DNA of 64,000 bases from Cerasibacillus quisquiliarum (GCF_014202495.1 NZ_JACHHA010000007.1:1-64000); one strand, 5' to 3'. Shown: positions 25,518-35,672, numbered from the stretch's first letter. Notes: generated by a model not told the origin, from the sequence alone. Made by a program: numbers and translations.

Positions 25518-26932
25518 TATTGTTCACTCACCCGACTTTCTACTTTAGGTTCTTGGACGAATATTTTCCCAGGATTTAATATGTTATTCGGATCAAGTGC
25601 CTTTTTAATCTGGCGCATCACGTCAATACCTGCTTTTCCGACTTTTAAATGTAAATATGGCAGTTTCATCACACCGACACCATGTTCTCCTGTAATGGTA
25701 CCACCCAATTCAATTGCCTTTTCAAATATTTCTGCGAAAGCTTTATCAACGCGCTCAATTTCTTCTTGATGACGTGCATCTGTTAAACAAGTCGGATGCA
25801 AATTGCCATCACCTGCATGACCGAATGTACAAATTGTTAATTGATACTTATCTGCTATTTCAGTAATAGATCGAACCATATTCGCAATTTCCGAGCGTGG
25901 AACAGTTGCATCTTCAAGAATCGTCGTTGGCTTAAGACGTGATAATGCCGATAAAGCTGTTCGTCTAGCAGCTGTTAATTCCTCTGCTTCTTTTTCCGTC
26001 TTAGCAACTGATACGTCAAATGCGCCATTTTCTCGACAAAGTTTGGCAATTTTCTTCATATCACGTTCTACTATTTCTGGCGCACCGTCTTGTTCAATAA
26101 GTAAAACAGCCTTCGCTTCTGTCGGTAATCCTATTTTGGCAAAATCTTCAACGACTTTTAATGTCGCTTGATCTAAAAACTCTAAAGTAGCTGGAATAAT
26201 TCTATTTGCAATAATTGCTGAAACGGATTCAGCTGCAGATTCTAAATCAGAATATAAAGCAAGCATTGTCTTCTTTGTTTCTGGTTTTGGAATTAATTTG
26301 AGTGTTGCTTCAGTTATTATTCCTAATGTACCTTCTGATCCAACAATTAAACGGGTTAAATCATAACCAGCCACGTCTTTTGCTAGTTTTCCACCAGTTC
26401 TTATGATGTCACCATTAGCTAAAACAACTTCTAACCCCATCACATAGTCTCGTGTGACACCATATTTTAAACCACGTAATCCACCCGAGTTTTCGCTAAT
26501 ATTGCCACCGATTTGTGAAATATGCATAGAACCTGGATCTGGTGGATAAAATAAGCCAACTTCTTGAACACGATCATTAATTTCTTTTGTAAACACACCT
26601 GGTTGGACAGTTATTGTTAAATTTTCTTCATCGATTTCTAATATTTGATTCATATGTTTAAATAATAAGACGATCCCACCATTAGTTGGTGTTGTACCTG
26701 CACATAAATTCGTTCCAGATCCACGTGGTACAATCGGGATCTTATATTGATTACAAACTGAAACGATATCAGCAACTTCCTGCGTGTTTCTTGGCGATAT
26801 AACCGCATCTGGCATTGCTTGATACTGTGGTGTTGAATCATATGAATAAGCTAGTAAACTCGCTTCATCTATTACGACATTCTCTTTCTCTACAATATCA
26901 TAAAACTTCCTAACTATTTCTTGATTAAGCAT
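25517..26932 (-). CDS. glcD: Glycolate/D-lactate oxidase FAD subunit GlcD
   Basis: 471 residues. FAD-linked oxidase of the PCMH/VAO class: PRGSGTNLCAGT (flavin binding), GGLRGLKYGVTRDYV, LIVGSEGTLGIITEA, and the C-terminal GEHGVGVMKLPYL. Oxidises glycolate or D-lactate; the true substrate cannot be told from sequence. ATG 26932 has GGGG 7 bp upstream; ATG 26938 lies on that site. It follows lutC by only 23 bp, so it seems to be in the lut operon. Confidence 0.9.
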   Translation of the reverse strand: MLNQEIVRKFYDIVEKENVVIDEASLLAYSYDSTPQYQAMPDAVISPRNTQEVADIVSVCNQYKIPIVPRGSGTNLCAGTTPTNGGIVLLFKHMNQILEIDEENLTITVQPGVFTKEINDRVQEVGLFYPPDPGSMHISQIGGNISENSGGLRGLKYGVTRDYVMGLEVVLANGDIIRTGGKLAKDVAGYDLTRLIVGSEGTLGIITEATLKLIPKPETKKTMLALYSDLESAAESVSAIIANRIIPATLEFLDQATLKVVEDFAKIGLPTEAKAVLLIEQDGAPEIVERDMKKIAKLCRENGAFDVSVAKTEKEAEELTAARRTALSALSRLKPTTILEDATVPRSEIANMVRSITEIADKYQLTICTFGHAGDGNLHPTCLTDARHQEEIERVDKAFAEIFEKAIELGGTITGEHGVGVMKLPYLHLKVGKAGIDVMRQIKKALDPNNILNPGKIFVQEPKVESRVSEQ

Positions 26933-26955
26933 AAGCATTCCCCACCCTTAACATA

Positions 26956-27666
26956 TTAGGCATCTTCTATCACAATATACGTGGCATGCATTGGACCATG
27001 AACACCGACAATTAAATTCATTTCAATGTCAGCACTATTACTTGGTCCTGTTACAAAACTAATACATGAAGGCACTTGTTCACCGTTCTTCACTTGATTA
27101 TGAATCCGTTCAGTTGCTTGAGTTAACCGTGGTACGAGTGTACTTTTAGGTATGAGAGCGATATAAGATTTAGGCATCAAACTAATGGAACGGCCGTGAT
27201 TTTTATTAATAAACAATGTTACGGTACCTGATTCAGCTAATGTTATCTCACTAAACGAAATACCAACATCGGCTTGTTCGGCTATTAATTGATTCTTCTT
27301 TCCATTTGCTTCTTCCCATAAATGTATATTTATTTCATCTTTTAGCGAATTAAATAAGGGGATTAAACCGAATCTTTTAAGACGTGAATCATTTGCAACA
27401 ACCATCGATTTTGTCTTATAAGTTGATAATACATCATGCAATGTCTTTGGTAAATTTTCTATATTTGTCCGTTTAAATGCTGTATGAATTTCTTGGCATT
27501 GCTTTTCTAATATATCAACAAGTTCATCTTGACTTAACCCTCGAAGAACGCTGTGCTGAGGTGAAACATGCCAATTGGGACGTTCTACTTTTTTCGTTTG
27601 ACGTTTTCTACCTAAATGACGTGCAATATTTTCTAAAAAGGCATCACGATTATAAATCTTCGTCAT
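26956..27666 (-). CDS. lutC: L-lactate utilisation protein LutC
   Basis: 236 residues (B. subtilis 240). DUF162/LUD domain: [18 protein letters not shown] and [23 protein letters not shown] at the C-terminal end. Part of the membrane-associated LutABC L-lactate dehydrogenase. ATG 27666 with AGGAGG about 10 bp upstream; the longer upstream frame lacks a ribosome site. It overlaps the lutB end by 17 bp. No iron-sulfur motif, as expected. Confidence 0.93.
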   Translation of the reverse strand: MTKIYNRDAFLENIARHLGRKRQTKKVERPNWHVSPQHSVLRGLSQDELVDILEKQCQEIHTAFKRTNIENLPKTLHDVLSTYKTKSMVVANDSRLKRFGLIPLFNSLKDEINIHLWEEANGKKNQLIAEQADVGISFSEITLAESGTVTLFINKNHGRSISLMPKSYIALIPKSTLVPRLTQATERIHNQVKNGEQVPSCISFVTGPSNSADIEMNLIVGVHGPMHATYIVIEDA

Positions 27667-29089
27667 GATGTGGCGCCTCCTTATTCCGCTTTTTAAACCA
27701 CGCACGAAATGTTTCTTTAGCTGGTGCAGGGAAATCACGATTCACAGTCCATTCCTTTAATGGACCGGGACCTTTCTTAATCGTTTCCTGTCTAATCCAT
27801 GGCTTCAGAGCTGGTCTTGCAAGAGCTGCTCCCATTTTATAAGCCGCAGCATTCGAAGCCCATTTTGCATAACCTTTCATCGCTAGTTGCTCTAGTTTAG
27901 GGCTCATTTTCTCTTCTTCAACCATTTTTTTCCGATGTAGAATTAATAGTTCATGAAGTGGGATTTTTACAGGACACACTTCAGTACATGCCCCACATAA
28001 TGTTGAAGCATATGGTAATTCTTGATGTGATTCGTAACCATCTAATAAAGGTGATAAAACAGCACCAATTGGACCAGGATAAATCGAATTGTAAGCGTGG
28101 CCCCCAATATGACGATAAACTGGACAGACGTTAATACATGCTGCACAACGAATACAATGAAGTGTTGATTGAAATTCGGTTCCTAATATTTTAGACCGCC
28201 CATTGTCAACAATAACTAGATGGAATTCTTCTGGCCCATCCGTTTCTCCAGCCAAGCGTGTTCCAGTAATCGCAGTAACGTAACTAGTTATTTTCTGCCC
28301 AACAGCTGCGCGTGTTAGTAGACTAACTAATATATCAAGCTCTTCCCATGTTGGTACAATTCTTTCCATCCCCATGACGGTAATTTGCGTGTCAGGAATT
28401 GTCGTCACCATTCGAGCATTTCCTTCGTTCGTTACAAATGTTATGGCACCCGATTCTGCAACAGCGAAATTACAACCAGTAATTCCAATATCACATGATA
28501 AAAATTCTTCACGTAATTGCTCTCTTGCGAATAGAGCAAGTTCTTCAGGTTTCTCCGATTTTGTGTAGCCACGTTTTTTTGCAAATGTCTCACGGATTTG
28601 TTCCTTATTTTTATGAAGAGCAGGTGTCACAATATGTGATGGTGGATCATCATCTAATTGTAAAATCCATTCACCTAAATCCGATTCAACAACATCAGCC
28701 CCGACTTCTTCTAATGCTTGATTCAAACCAATTTCCTCTGTCACCATCGATTTTGATTTTACAACTTTTTTTGCTTTTTTCTTTTTCACAATATCTTGTA
28801 TATACGCATTCGCATCTTCAGCTTTCTCAGCAAAAAAAACATGTCCACCTCGTTTTGAGACTTCATCACTTAATTGTTCTAAATAATAGTCAAGATTATT
28901 TAATGTATGGCGCCTAATTTCTTCACCTAATGCACGCCAATCCTCCCAATTTCCAATTTCTTCAGCTCGTGTCTCTCTTCCACTACGAAAACGTCCTTGA
29001 GCAGAAGCGACGGCTTGTCGCATGAAATCATTCTCTATCCCTTCTTGTACACGTTCTTCATAAGATAAATCACTTATTTTTAATGTCAT
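27650..29089 (-). CDS. lutB: L-lactate oxidation iron-sulfur protein LutB
   Basis: 479 residues, the usual length. N-terminal LUD/DUF162 domain ([19 protein letters not shown]), then two 4Fe-4S motifs, [14 protein letters not shown] and [13 protein letters not shown]. The C-terminal ~100 residues form the LutB-specific tail. Works with LutA and LutC in L-lactate oxidation. GGAGG is about 10 bp before the ATG. Translationally coupled to lutC by overlap. Confidence 0.95.
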   Translation of the reverse strand: MTLKISDLSYEERVQEGIENDFMRQAVASAQGRFRSGRETRAEEIGNWEDWRALGEEIRRHTLNNLDYYLEQLSDEVSKRGGHVFFAEKAEDANAYIQDIVKKKKAKKVVKSKSMVTEEIGLNQALEEVGADVVESDLGEWILQLDDDPPSHIVTPALHKNKEQIRETFAKKRGYTKSEKPEELALFAREQLREEFLSCDIGITGCNFAVAESGAITFVTNEGNARMVTTIPDTQITVMGMERIVPTWEELDILVSLLTRAAVGQKITSYVTAITGTRLAGETDGPEEFHLVIVDNGRSKILGTEFQSTLHCIRCAACINVCPVYRHIGGHAYNSIYPGPIGAVLSPLLDGYESHQELPYASTLCGACTEVCPVKIPLHELLILHRKKMVEEEKMSPKLEQLAMKGYAKWASNAAAYKMGAALARPALKPWIRQETIKKGPGPLKEWTVNRDFPAPAKETFRAWFKKRNKEAPHHDEDL

Positions 29090-29145
29090 TGACGGCCGAC
29101 CTCCATTCGTATTATTATCGTAATTTTTTTATTTAAGTCGAATGG

Positions 29146-29865
29146 TTATTCACGGTGGTTAAGTATTTCAGTAATATGAAGGGTTTTCACCTTTTTTCCT
29201 TCACGTTGCATCCGACCACCTATATTCATTAAACAGGCCATGTCTCCACCAACCAGATATTCTGCTTCAGTTTCAGATACATGTTCTGATTTTTCACTAG
29301 CCATCTCACTAGAAATTACTGAGTTTTTCACAGCAAAAGTTCCACCAAATCCGCAACAATCCTCTTTAATCGGTAGCTCCTTCAGCTCAATGCCTTTAAT
29401 GTGTTTTAACAATGTGATTGGTTCGTTTTTCACACCTAAAATCCGAGTCATATGGCAAGATGGATGGTACGTCACCTTTCCTTCAAAAGTTGATCCAACA
29501 TCTTTCACACCTAAAACATTGACTAGAAACTGTGTTATTTCATAGGACTTACTCGCTAGTTTTTCTGCTTCTTCCCTCCACTCAGGATCATGGGCAAATA
29601 TTTTAGGATATTCTCTTATCATGCCAACACAAGAACCAGATGGACCTACAACATATTCCGCATCTTTAAAAGCACGCATCATTTGTTTCATTGCTACTTT
29701 TGATTCTGTTAAATAGCCACTGTTAAAAGCTGGTTGTCCACAACATGTTTGTTGACTAGGGAAATCAACTTCACACCCAAAACGTTCTAATAATTCGACT
29801 GTATGTTTACCAACATGTGGAGAAAAGATGTCACACATGCATGTAATAAATAGCGAAACTTTCAT
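29146..29865 (-). CDS. lutA: L-lactate oxidation protein LutA (CCG domains)
   Basis: 239 residues. Two CCG domains: QQTCCGQPAFNSGY with CMCDIFSPHVGK, then YHPSCHMTRILG and EDCCGFGGTFAVK. These cysteine pairs bind an iron-sulfur cluster of the heterodisulfide-reductase type. The first enzyme subunit gene after lutR. GGAGG 8 bp upstream of the ATG. The gap to lutR is 43 bp with no clear promoter. Confidence 0.95.
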   Translation of the reverse strand: MKVSLFITCMCDIFSPHVGKHTVELLERFGCEVDFPSQQTCCGQPAFNSGYLTESKVAMKQMMRAFKDAEYVVGPSGSCVGMIREYPKIFAHDPEWREEAEKLASKSYEITQFLVNVLGVKDVGSTFEGKVTYHPSCHMTRILGVKNEPITLLKHIKGIELKELPIKEDCCGFGGTFAVKNSVISSEMASEKSEHVSETEAEYLVGGDMACLMNIGGRMQREGKKVKTLHITEILNHRE

Positions 29866-29908
29866 CTACTTCGCCTCCAATTGCGTCTGTTGGTTACTAC
29901 ACCTCATT

Positions 29909-30616
29909 TTAATCGAGATGATTTGCTAATACTTTTTCAACTTCAACGAGATGATCGAACATAGCTTGACGCGCTTCGTATTCATCTCTATTTTTTATCG
30001 CTTGAAAAATCCGATAATGTTCTTGCACAAGAAGTTCATTTCTTTGTTCTGAATAAAGTATAAGCCGTCTCGTTTCACGCATGGATTCAATCATAAAACC
30101 AGACACACTTTTCATTAAATTCATTAACATTTTATTATGTGTTGCTTTCGCAATAGCAATATGAAATTCTAAATCTGCTTTTTCTCCAAGTTCACCTTTT
30201 CCTTTTGCTTGTTCCATCGCACGAAGTGATTTTTCCAGTAAAATTAAATCTTCTTTTTTATGGTTCAATGCAGCAGATGATGCAGCACCAACTTCTAATA
30301 TTTTTCGTACTTCGGATAGTTCTTTTATGTCTTCTACTTTTTCTATTAATGCAGTTGTAATTGGTAAGGAAAATTTAGATGGATCAAATTCAGTTATAAA
30401 TGTTCCTTCTCCGTGTTTTATCTCAACAATTCCTACAGCTCTTAAACCACTTAATGCTTCTCGAATAGCTGAACGACTAACATGAAACTGATTTGCTAAT
30501 CGTTCAACAGAATCGAGCTTTTCTCCAGGTTTAAGTTCTCCTAATTTTATTTTTTCAATAATCGTATCTGAAACTTTTTCATAAATTTTTTTTGAGCGAA
30601 TCGGTTCATATACCAT
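29909..30616 (-). CDS. lutR: FadR-type GntR regulator LutR
   Basis: 235 residues. N-terminal GntR winged helix (KIYEKVSDTIIEKIKLGELK, RLANQFHVSRSAIREALSGL) and a C-terminal FadR/FCD helical domain (EVRKILEVGAASSA, DLEFHIAIAKATHNKML, EHYRIFQAIKNRD). In B. subtilis LutR represses lut genes and releases DNA when lactate is present. ATG 30616 is the family start; its AAGGGG ribosome site lies in one arm of a 12-bp inverted repeat whose other arm is just after lutP. An exact TCATC-N-GATGA LutR site lies upstream of lutP. Confidence 0.9.
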   Translation of the reverse strand: MVYEPIRSKKIYEKVSDTIIEKIKLGELKPGEKLDSVERLANQFHVSRSAIREALSGLRAVGIVEIKHGEGTFITEFDPSKFSLPITTALIEKVEDIKELSEVRKILEVGAASSAALNHKKEDLILLEKSLRAMEQAKGKGELGEKADLEFHIAIAKATHNKMLMNLMKSVSGFMIESMRETRRLILYSEQRNELLVQEHYRIFQAIKNRDEYEARQAMFDHLVEVEKVLANHLD

Positions 30617-30692
30617 ATAACCCCTTCTCCTCCATTTATAAGACGTATTTATTATTTTATAGGATAAAAATCTAAGTGAAAAGGGGTTATAT
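30615..30692 (-). repeat. 12-bp inverted repeat pairing the lutR ribosome site
   Basis: On the minus strand ATATAACCCCTT (30692-30681), 54 nt later AAGGGGTTATAT (30626-30615), perfectly complementary. The 3' arm contains the AAGGGG Shine-Dalgarno and the first two bases of the lutR ATG; the 5' arm is 20 nt after the lutP stop. It could fold in the lutP-lutR mRNA and limit lutR translation, or be a split protein site. Confidence 0.55.
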
Positions 30693-30711
30693 CCTTCCAA
30701 TGATCATTCAT

Positions 30712-32298
30712 TTATAAAAATTGAAGTAATATAAATCCGCCAATACCTGCTAGTACACCATATAAAAGTGCTGGAATTAATGTCTTACGAATGATGTCTC
30801 CCTCTTTACCAGATAGACCAACAACAGCTGAAGCTGCTACAACATTATGCACACAAATCATGTTTCCTGCTGAACCTCCAATGACTTGTAGTGCTAAAAT
30901 AACATCGGAATTAATACCCGTTTCATTGGCGATATTAAACTGAATCGGTGAAAAAGTTAACGTTGATACTGTCGCACTTCCTGTAATAAATGCACCTAAT
31001 TCACCTAAAAATGGTGCTGCAAAAACCCACATTGAGCCAAACGTATTTGCCAACGCATTTGCAATATATTGTGGCATACTAATTAACTCATTGACATTCA
31101 TACCTGAATTAGTAAACACTTGAACAAGTGCTAAAGTTGAAATAAGAGCAAGACCAGCATTTTTTATCGATGTTAATGCTTCCTTAGATGCCTTAGTAAA
31201 ATTTGTAAGTGATTTACCCTGAATTAAGACCGCACTAAGGGCTGCGATAATAAGGACTGTACCAGGTGAATATAAGATCTCCCAAGCTGATGTAATCCCT
31301 TCGACTCCCAAAATATTTGTCCAGGTTAGATCAATAGCAGTTAAAGCAAATTCTTTAACAGGTGGCACAATCCTTGTTAAAAGAAGTAGTCCAACAACGA
31401 CTAAATATGGCGACCATGCTTTCATTAAGCTCATATCTGCTTTCTTTTCACTGATTTCAAAATCATCTTTTAATGCGTCTGTCCACGCCTCTTCTGGTAA
31501 GAGAATACCTTTTTTAGCCGTCCAAGTAGCAATTGCAAGCCCTGTAAGTGAAGCCAAAATTGAGACAAATTCATGGCCAAATAATGTTGCATAAAGAAAA
31601 GCTGATCCAGTGTATACAAGACCTATCAATAATGACCACGGCAGAAGTGCTAACGCATCGGAAAAGCTTTTCTTTTTACCAAAAAATTGCGTCAATATAA
31701 TAATTAAAATAAACGGAATAAACGTTCCAGCAAATAAATCAATTGTCGTTATTTTAATTCCGATTTCTTTAAAAAACGCTAAATCCGCCCCTGGAATATT
31801 ACTTAACCCAACCTGGACGGGTGTACCAACAGCACCGAATGAAACAGATGTGCTATCTGAAATAAGTGCTAAAGCAGCTGCTGCCATTGGATTAAATCCT
31901 AATGCAACTAAGAGTGGACCTGTCACTGCTGCAGGCGTACCAAATCCAGCAGCTCCCTCAATGAGTGAACCGAACAGAAAAGCAACAATGATTGCTTGGA
32001 CACGCATATCACCCGAAATATTACGAAACCCTTGATTAATTCGATCCACGGCTCCGGTGTGTGTAAGTGTGTTCAATAACACGATAGCACCGAATAAAAT
32101 AAGTAAAATTGTTAATGCTTTGTGGACACCTTGCAAAACTGATGCCGAAATAACATTTACTTCCATTCCCCAAACTAGAAAGGCTAATACAATGACAATT
32201 ATTGCACTGTACAGCATTCCTTTAACTGCAGGCATTCGCATAATAACAAGAAACAGAAATGGTGCAATTATTGCACTTAATGCAACAAGTAATAACAT
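30712..32298 (-). CDS. lutP: L-lactate permease LutP (LctP family)
   Basis: 528 residues, about 13 membrane segments. LctP signatures [46 protein letters not shown] and [21 protein letters not shown] are all present. Proton-coupled uptake of L-lactate or glycolate. A little shorter than B. subtilis LutP (563) but without a gap in the motifs. GGAG precedes the ATG. First gene of the lut block; its upstream region has a LutR operator and a cre-like site, so induction by lactate and glucose repression are expected. Confidence 0.93.
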   Translation of the reverse strand: MLLLVALSAIIAPFLFLVIMRMPAVKGMLYSAIIVIVLAFLVWGMEVNVISASVLQGVHKALTILLILFGAIVLLNTLTHTGAVDRINQGFRNISGDMRVQAIIVAFLFGSLIEGAAGFGTPAAVTGPLLVALGFNPMAAAALALISDSTSVSFGAVGTPVQVGLSNIPGADLAFFKEIGIKITTIDLFAGTFIPFILIIILTQFFGKKKSFSDALALLPWSLLIGLVYTGSAFLYATLFGHEFVSILASLTGLAIATWTAKKGILLPEEAWTDALKDDFEISEKKADMSLMKAWSPYLVVVGLLLLTRIVPPVKEFALTAIDLTWTNILGVEGITSAWEILYSPGTVLIIAALSAVLIQGKSLTNFTKASKEALTSIKNAGLALISTLALVQVFTNSGMNVNELISMPQYIANALANTFGSMWVFAAPFLGELGAFITGSATVSTLTFSPIQFNIANETGINSDVILALQVIGGSAGNMICVHNVVAASAVVGLSGKEGDIIRKTLIPALLYGVLAGIGGFILLQFL

Positions 32299-32326
32299 CG
32301 TCTCCTATCCCCTCTGCTATTCATTT

Positions 32327-32340
32327 TTAAAGCGTTTTCA
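32327..32340 (-). promoter_or_regulatory. CcpA cre-like site before lutP
   Basis: TGAAAACGCTTTAA on the minus strand fits the cre consensus TGWAARCGYTWNCW except at one late position. It lies about 30 bp upstream of the lutP start, downstream of the presumed promoter, in roadblock position. Confidence 0.6.
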
Positions 32341-32367
32341 TAAAGCGTGTCGTTAATAGTTTTATAG

Positions 32368-32378
32368 TCATCAGATGA
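32368..32378 (-). promoter_or_regulatory. LutR operator
   Basis: TCATCAGATGA is an exact TCATC-N-GATGA, the site reported for B. subtilis LutR (recalled literature); the dyad extends to GTCATC-A-GATGAC. About 70 bp before lutP and just downstream of the likely promoter (-35 TTGACA at 32416-32411, TATACT at 32395-32390, spacer only 15 bp). Confidence 0.75.
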
Positions 32379-32500
32379 CCTGATTTTAAAGTATAATATT
32401 TTCTGATATTTGTCAATAGGTAAGAAGTTAGGGTTTTTACTTTTTTATCATTAAATAGTCTCGACTTGTCAGAACTCTTATATTTAGACAAAAAATATAC

Positions 32501-32542
32501 AAAAATCACTTCCTCTATATACAACGAGAAAGTGATTTTTTA
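32501..32542 (-). terminator. Terminator of the YuiF-like gene
   Basis: AAAAATCACTT pairs with AAGTGATTTTT across ~18 nt, immediately beyond the stop at 32546, with flanking T-runs. Confidence 0.75.
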
Positions 32543-32545
32543 AAT

Positions 32546-33856
32546 TTATAATACCATTGCAGCTATTAATCCAAAAATAAATAATGGAATATTAAAGTGT
32601 ATAAACGTTGGTACGCACGTATCCCATATATGGTTATGTTTACCATCGGCATTTAGTCCTGAAGTTGGTCCGAGCGTACTGTCTGATGCTGGTGATCCTG
32701 CATCACCAAGAGCTCCAGCAGTTCCGATAAGTGAAGCCGTTGCTAATGGAGAAAATCCTGCTGTTGTTAATATAGGTACAAATAAAGCAGCTATAATTGG
32801 AATGGTACCGAATGAAGAACCAATTCCCATCGTAATAACGAGCCCAACTAATAATAATACAAATGCAATCATGAGTTTACTACTACTAAGCAATCCAGAT
32901 GAAGCTTCAACTAAAGCATCTACAGCTCCCGTTTGTTGTAAAACATTTCCAAAACCGCTTGCGACTAACATAACGAATGCAATGGTTCCCATCATGGATA
33001 CGCCTTCAGCGACGATCTTATCTCCATTCTTATATGGTACAACTAAGAAGACAAACATTAATATAAGTCCTGTTAAAGCGCCAGCAATTAAATTTTTCGT
33101 CATTATTTGAACGATTAAAGCCGCAACAATAGCGACTAATGTTAAGGCATGTTGGCGATTAAAGGTCATGTCTGTCGTATCTGGAACATTTATTATACTA
33201 CCAGTACCACCCGCTCCAGGAATTGCCTCTCTCTCTTTACGATATGTTATAAATATTGCGATCAAAAGTCCTAAAACCATTCCTAATCCAGGAATAATCA
33301 TCGATAAAGCTGCCTCTTTCATTGTTAATTCAGCACCATTTTGGATCATTCCATTGACAATCGTTTCGTGGAATATAAGACCAAATCCTGCTGGAACGAC
33401 CATATACGGTGTCTTAAGGCCAAACGTTAAGGCCGTTGCTACTGCTCGGCGATCTAAACGCATCTCATCAAATAACTTTAATAATGGTGGAATTAAAATT
33501 GGAATAAAAGCAATATGAACTGGAACTAAGTTTTGTGATAGAGATGCGACCCCAGCTATCGTTAATACGAGCATTGTCTTTTTACCTGTCAGAACTTTAA
33601 TTAAATAATTAACTAACACGGCTGTAATTCCTGTATAACTAATGGCAACAGCAAATGCACCTAGTAAAATATAACTGAGAGCTGTATTTGCTTGTCCACC
33701 CATTCCCTCAACAAGCATATCAATCGATTCAACAATTGAAAGGTCAGACATAACGCCTGCTGTAAGTGCAGCAATAATGATTGCAATGATAACATTAACA
33801 CGTAATAAACTTAATATTGTCATAACTAAAACAGATACAATAACAACCCATTCCAT
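32546..33856 (-). CDS. yuiF: YuiF-type Na+/H+ antiporter-family transporter
   Basis: 436 residues, about 11 membrane segments. Family signatures: SQNLVPVHIAFIPILIPPLL, GIGSSFGTIPIIAALFVPI and TAGALGDAGSPASDSTLGPTSGL near the C-terminus. Annotated in most genomes as Na+/H+ antiporter or amino-acid (histidine) transporter; the real substrate is unclear. GGGGAG 7 bp before the ATG. Own promoter with a palindrome over the -10. Monocistronic between lutP and yfkD. Confidence 0.85.
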   Translation of the reverse strand: MEWVVIVSVLVMTILSLLRVNVIIAIIIAALTAGVMSDLSIVESIDMLVEGMGGQANTALSYILLGAFAVAISYTGITAVLVNYLIKVLTGKKTMLVLTIAGVASLSQNLVPVHIAFIPILIPPLLKLFDEMRLDRRAVATALTFGLKTPYMVVPAGFGLIFHETIVNGMIQNGAELTMKEAALSMIIPGLGMVLGLLIAIFITYRKEREAIPGAGGTGSIINVPDTTDMTFNRQHALTLVAIVAALIVQIMTKNLIAGALTGLILMFVFLVVPYKNGDKIVAEGVSMMGTIAFVMLVASGFGNVLQQTGAVDALVEASSGLLSSSKLMIAFVLLLVGLVITMGIGSSFGTIPIIAALFVPILTTAGFSPLATASLIGTAGALGDAGSPASDSTLGPTSGLNADGKHNHIWDTCVPTFIHFNIPLFIFGLIAAMVL

Positions 33857-33893
33857 TTCGTTTCTCCCCTGTCAAAACTGTTCACCTTCAATA

Positions 33894-33929
33894 CTTTATT
33901 ATAATAAAGCATTAAAGTATTTTTGTCAA
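33894..33929 (-). promoter_or_regulatory. Promoter and 16-bp palindrome of the yuiF-like gene
   Basis: -35 TTGACA (33929-33924), 17 bp, -10 TATTAT (33906-33901). A perfect palindrome CTTTATTATAATAAAG (33894-33909) covers the -10, nested in ATACTTTA...TAAAGTAT (33892-33920). A repressor site is likely; the regulator is unknown. Confidence 0.75.
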
Positions 33930-34326
33930 GTTTGCATGTCATTTCTCTATTAAGTATTTTTGTGTAAAATTTCAAAAAGGGTAGGTTCAGAGACGATGCT
34001 ATGTAATTACTGTTGTTCAAATCAATCTTTTATTAAAGATTATGTAGTAATTAATAAATACTTAAGAAAGGGGTATTAACGCAAATGATACCCATCTATA
34101 TCGGTATTTTTATATGTATTAAATATTCAATGATAAATAAGACGACTTTTCTTTCCTTCCAGATTTAACTCAAGTTCAAAGATTCAATGTAAAAAAACAA
34201 TCGTTCTCTTACGCCACAAGTTATCTAGCCTCAAACGCTTTAATGTGATATCAATATATCTCGAGCACTGGGCAAATATCTCACAATTCATATGAATGTA
34301 GTACACTGCAATACGGAAGAAAATTA
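33930..34326. other. Intergenic region between yuiF and yfkD
   Basis: AT-rich spacer upstream of the yuiF-like promoter. No credible gene, RNA or promoter was found; one weak GGGTAT...ATACCC hairpin near 34075-34095. Confidence 0.35.
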
Positions 34327-34362
34327 AAAGAGCATCTAAGCACATAGGCTAAGACACTCTTT
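34327..34362 (-). terminator. Terminator of yfkD
   Basis: Imperfect 15-bp hairpin (AAAGAGTGTCTTAGC / GCTTAGATGCTCTTT) with a TTTAATTTT tail on the minus strand, right after the yfkD stop. Confidence 0.7.
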
Positions 34363-34367
34363 AATAT

Positions 34368-35171
34368 TTATTGTAATTGAAAACTAAAAGCGACATGATC
34401 CTGGATAGGTAACCAAGCACCTATCCCTTGCTTTGTTATGTTTTTAATAACGATTTTCTTGTTCCATCCTTTAAGCTGAAGATATACTTCACCAAAAGTA
34501 ATCTGCCCTTTTTCACTTACTGCAGGAGTAAAAGCATGAAGATAACCTGTTTTATCTACGGGTACATGATAGATTTGTTCTTGTTTTGTTCCACTGCCAA
34601 TAACGGTTTGATAGGATAGTGGAAGTTTTGTTTTAGCTTTTGTTTTCATTAAAATCATGCTTTTTACTTGTTCAGGCTGAGCAATCTTATTAGTCAATGC
34701 ACCTTTAACTTCTTTTTGATTTTCTTGATGATAACTAAGCTTTTGGACTGCATCACTTCCATGATTATTCAATTCATTCGTATTTATCTTTTGATATTCC
34801 CAATTAATTGTTGTATCTATTGATTCATAGTGTAACGCCCACCTACCTAGAAAAATCATCCCACGATAGCCAATACCAACTGGCGATGGATTAACTGTTG
34901 TTTCATTTAACATTTTAATTAATTCTGGATTTTCAATCGGTATATTCGTTTCTTCCAAAAGTTCTTTCGTTGATTCACTTGGCTCCATCATTTCTTGTTC
35001 TTCATGGGTATTAGGAAATGTATTTTCTTTAGAAATATTGAGAACGTGGTTTGGAACACTGAATTCATTGTCTTGCTTCTTACTATTTTTCTCTTTTGCT
35101 TCACTACATATCATAGGTGCAAAAACGATTAATAAAGCAACAAAAAGAGTGCTACGAAATAATGTCTTCAT
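34368..35171 (-). CDS. yfkD: YfkD-family exported protein
   Basis: 267 residues with a signal peptide (residues ~1-25). The whole body resembles B. subtilis YfkD: NTFPNTHEEQEMMEPSESTK, IENPELIKMLNE, INWEYQKINTNELNNHG, LPLSYQTVIGSGTKQEQIYH, VSEKGQITFGEVYLQLKGW and a GIGAWLPIQDHVAF end. Function unknown; secreted or membrane-attached. GAGAGG lies 8 bp before the ATG. Transcribed after the OsmC gene with a 48-bp gap. Confidence 0.88.
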   Translation of the reverse strand: MKTLFRSTLFVALLIVFAPMICSEAKEKNSKKQDNEFSVPNHVLNISKENTFPNTHEEQEMMEPSESTKELLEETNIPIENPELIKMLNETTVNPSPVGIGYRGMIFLGRWALHYESIDTTINWEYQKINTNELNNHGSDAVQKLSYHQENQKEVKGALTNKIAQPEQVKSMILMKTKAKTKLPLSYQTVIGSGTKQEQIYHVPVDKTGYLHAFTPAVSEKGQITFGEVYLQLKGWNKKIVIKNITKQGIGAWLPIQDHVAFSFQLQ

Positions 35172-35219
35172 ATAAACAGTCCTCTCTTTTTGCCTTTATT
35201 TTTTTCGACTAAGCAAATT

Positions 35220-35606
35220 TTATACATGAACACATTCAAGTGATTCTTCGATGTTAATACTATCTTCTACCGAACGTACCATGGCACAATTTTTTCGAGC
35301 TAAGTGAAGATTTTTTATTAATTTGTTCTCATTAAGATTTTTACCAATCACAATAAAGTGAAGTTCAATTTTTTCAATACGATTTACCTTATCTGGATTA
35401 CGTGTAACATTTGCTTTTACACGTAAATCATCAATTGTTATTCGTTGTTTTTCAAGTATCTTACGAAAAACCATTGCACTGCATGATGAAATTGATGCGA
35501 CTAATAATTGAAATGGACGAAATCCGAATTCACTTTTTCCTGATATGTGTAATGTACCGTATTCTAAGTCGACATCCATACCATTTTCAGACATTTTAAA
35601 CTCCAT
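35220..35606 (-). CDS. OsmC-family protein
   Basis: 128 residues. OsmC/Ohr fold with GYRPFQLLVASISSCSAM-like motif (here GFRPFQLLVASISSCSAMVF) and a second cysteine in ARKNCAMVRSVE: Cys42 and Cys107 are in the positions of the redox pair. Family members reduce organic hydroperoxides; some are only sulfur-relay-like proteins. GAGGTGA about 5 bp before the ATG. It might share an mRNA with yfkD. Confidence 0.85.
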   Translation of the reverse strand: MEFKMSENGMDVDLEYGTLHISGKSEFGFRPFQLLVASISSCSAMVFRKILEKQRITIDDLRVKANVTRNPDKVNRIEKIELHFIVIGKNLNENKLIKNLHLARKNCAMVRSVEDSINIEESLECVHV

Positions 35607-35672
35607 GAAATCACCTCAAGATTTTAAGTGTATTTCTAAAATTATATCTATTTATGTATTGCCTTACAATAA

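Noticed and set aside
33826-34020. 64-residue minus-strand ORF upstream of the yuiF-like gene
   Set aside because: It runs through the yuiF promoter and start region, so it cannot be a separate gene.
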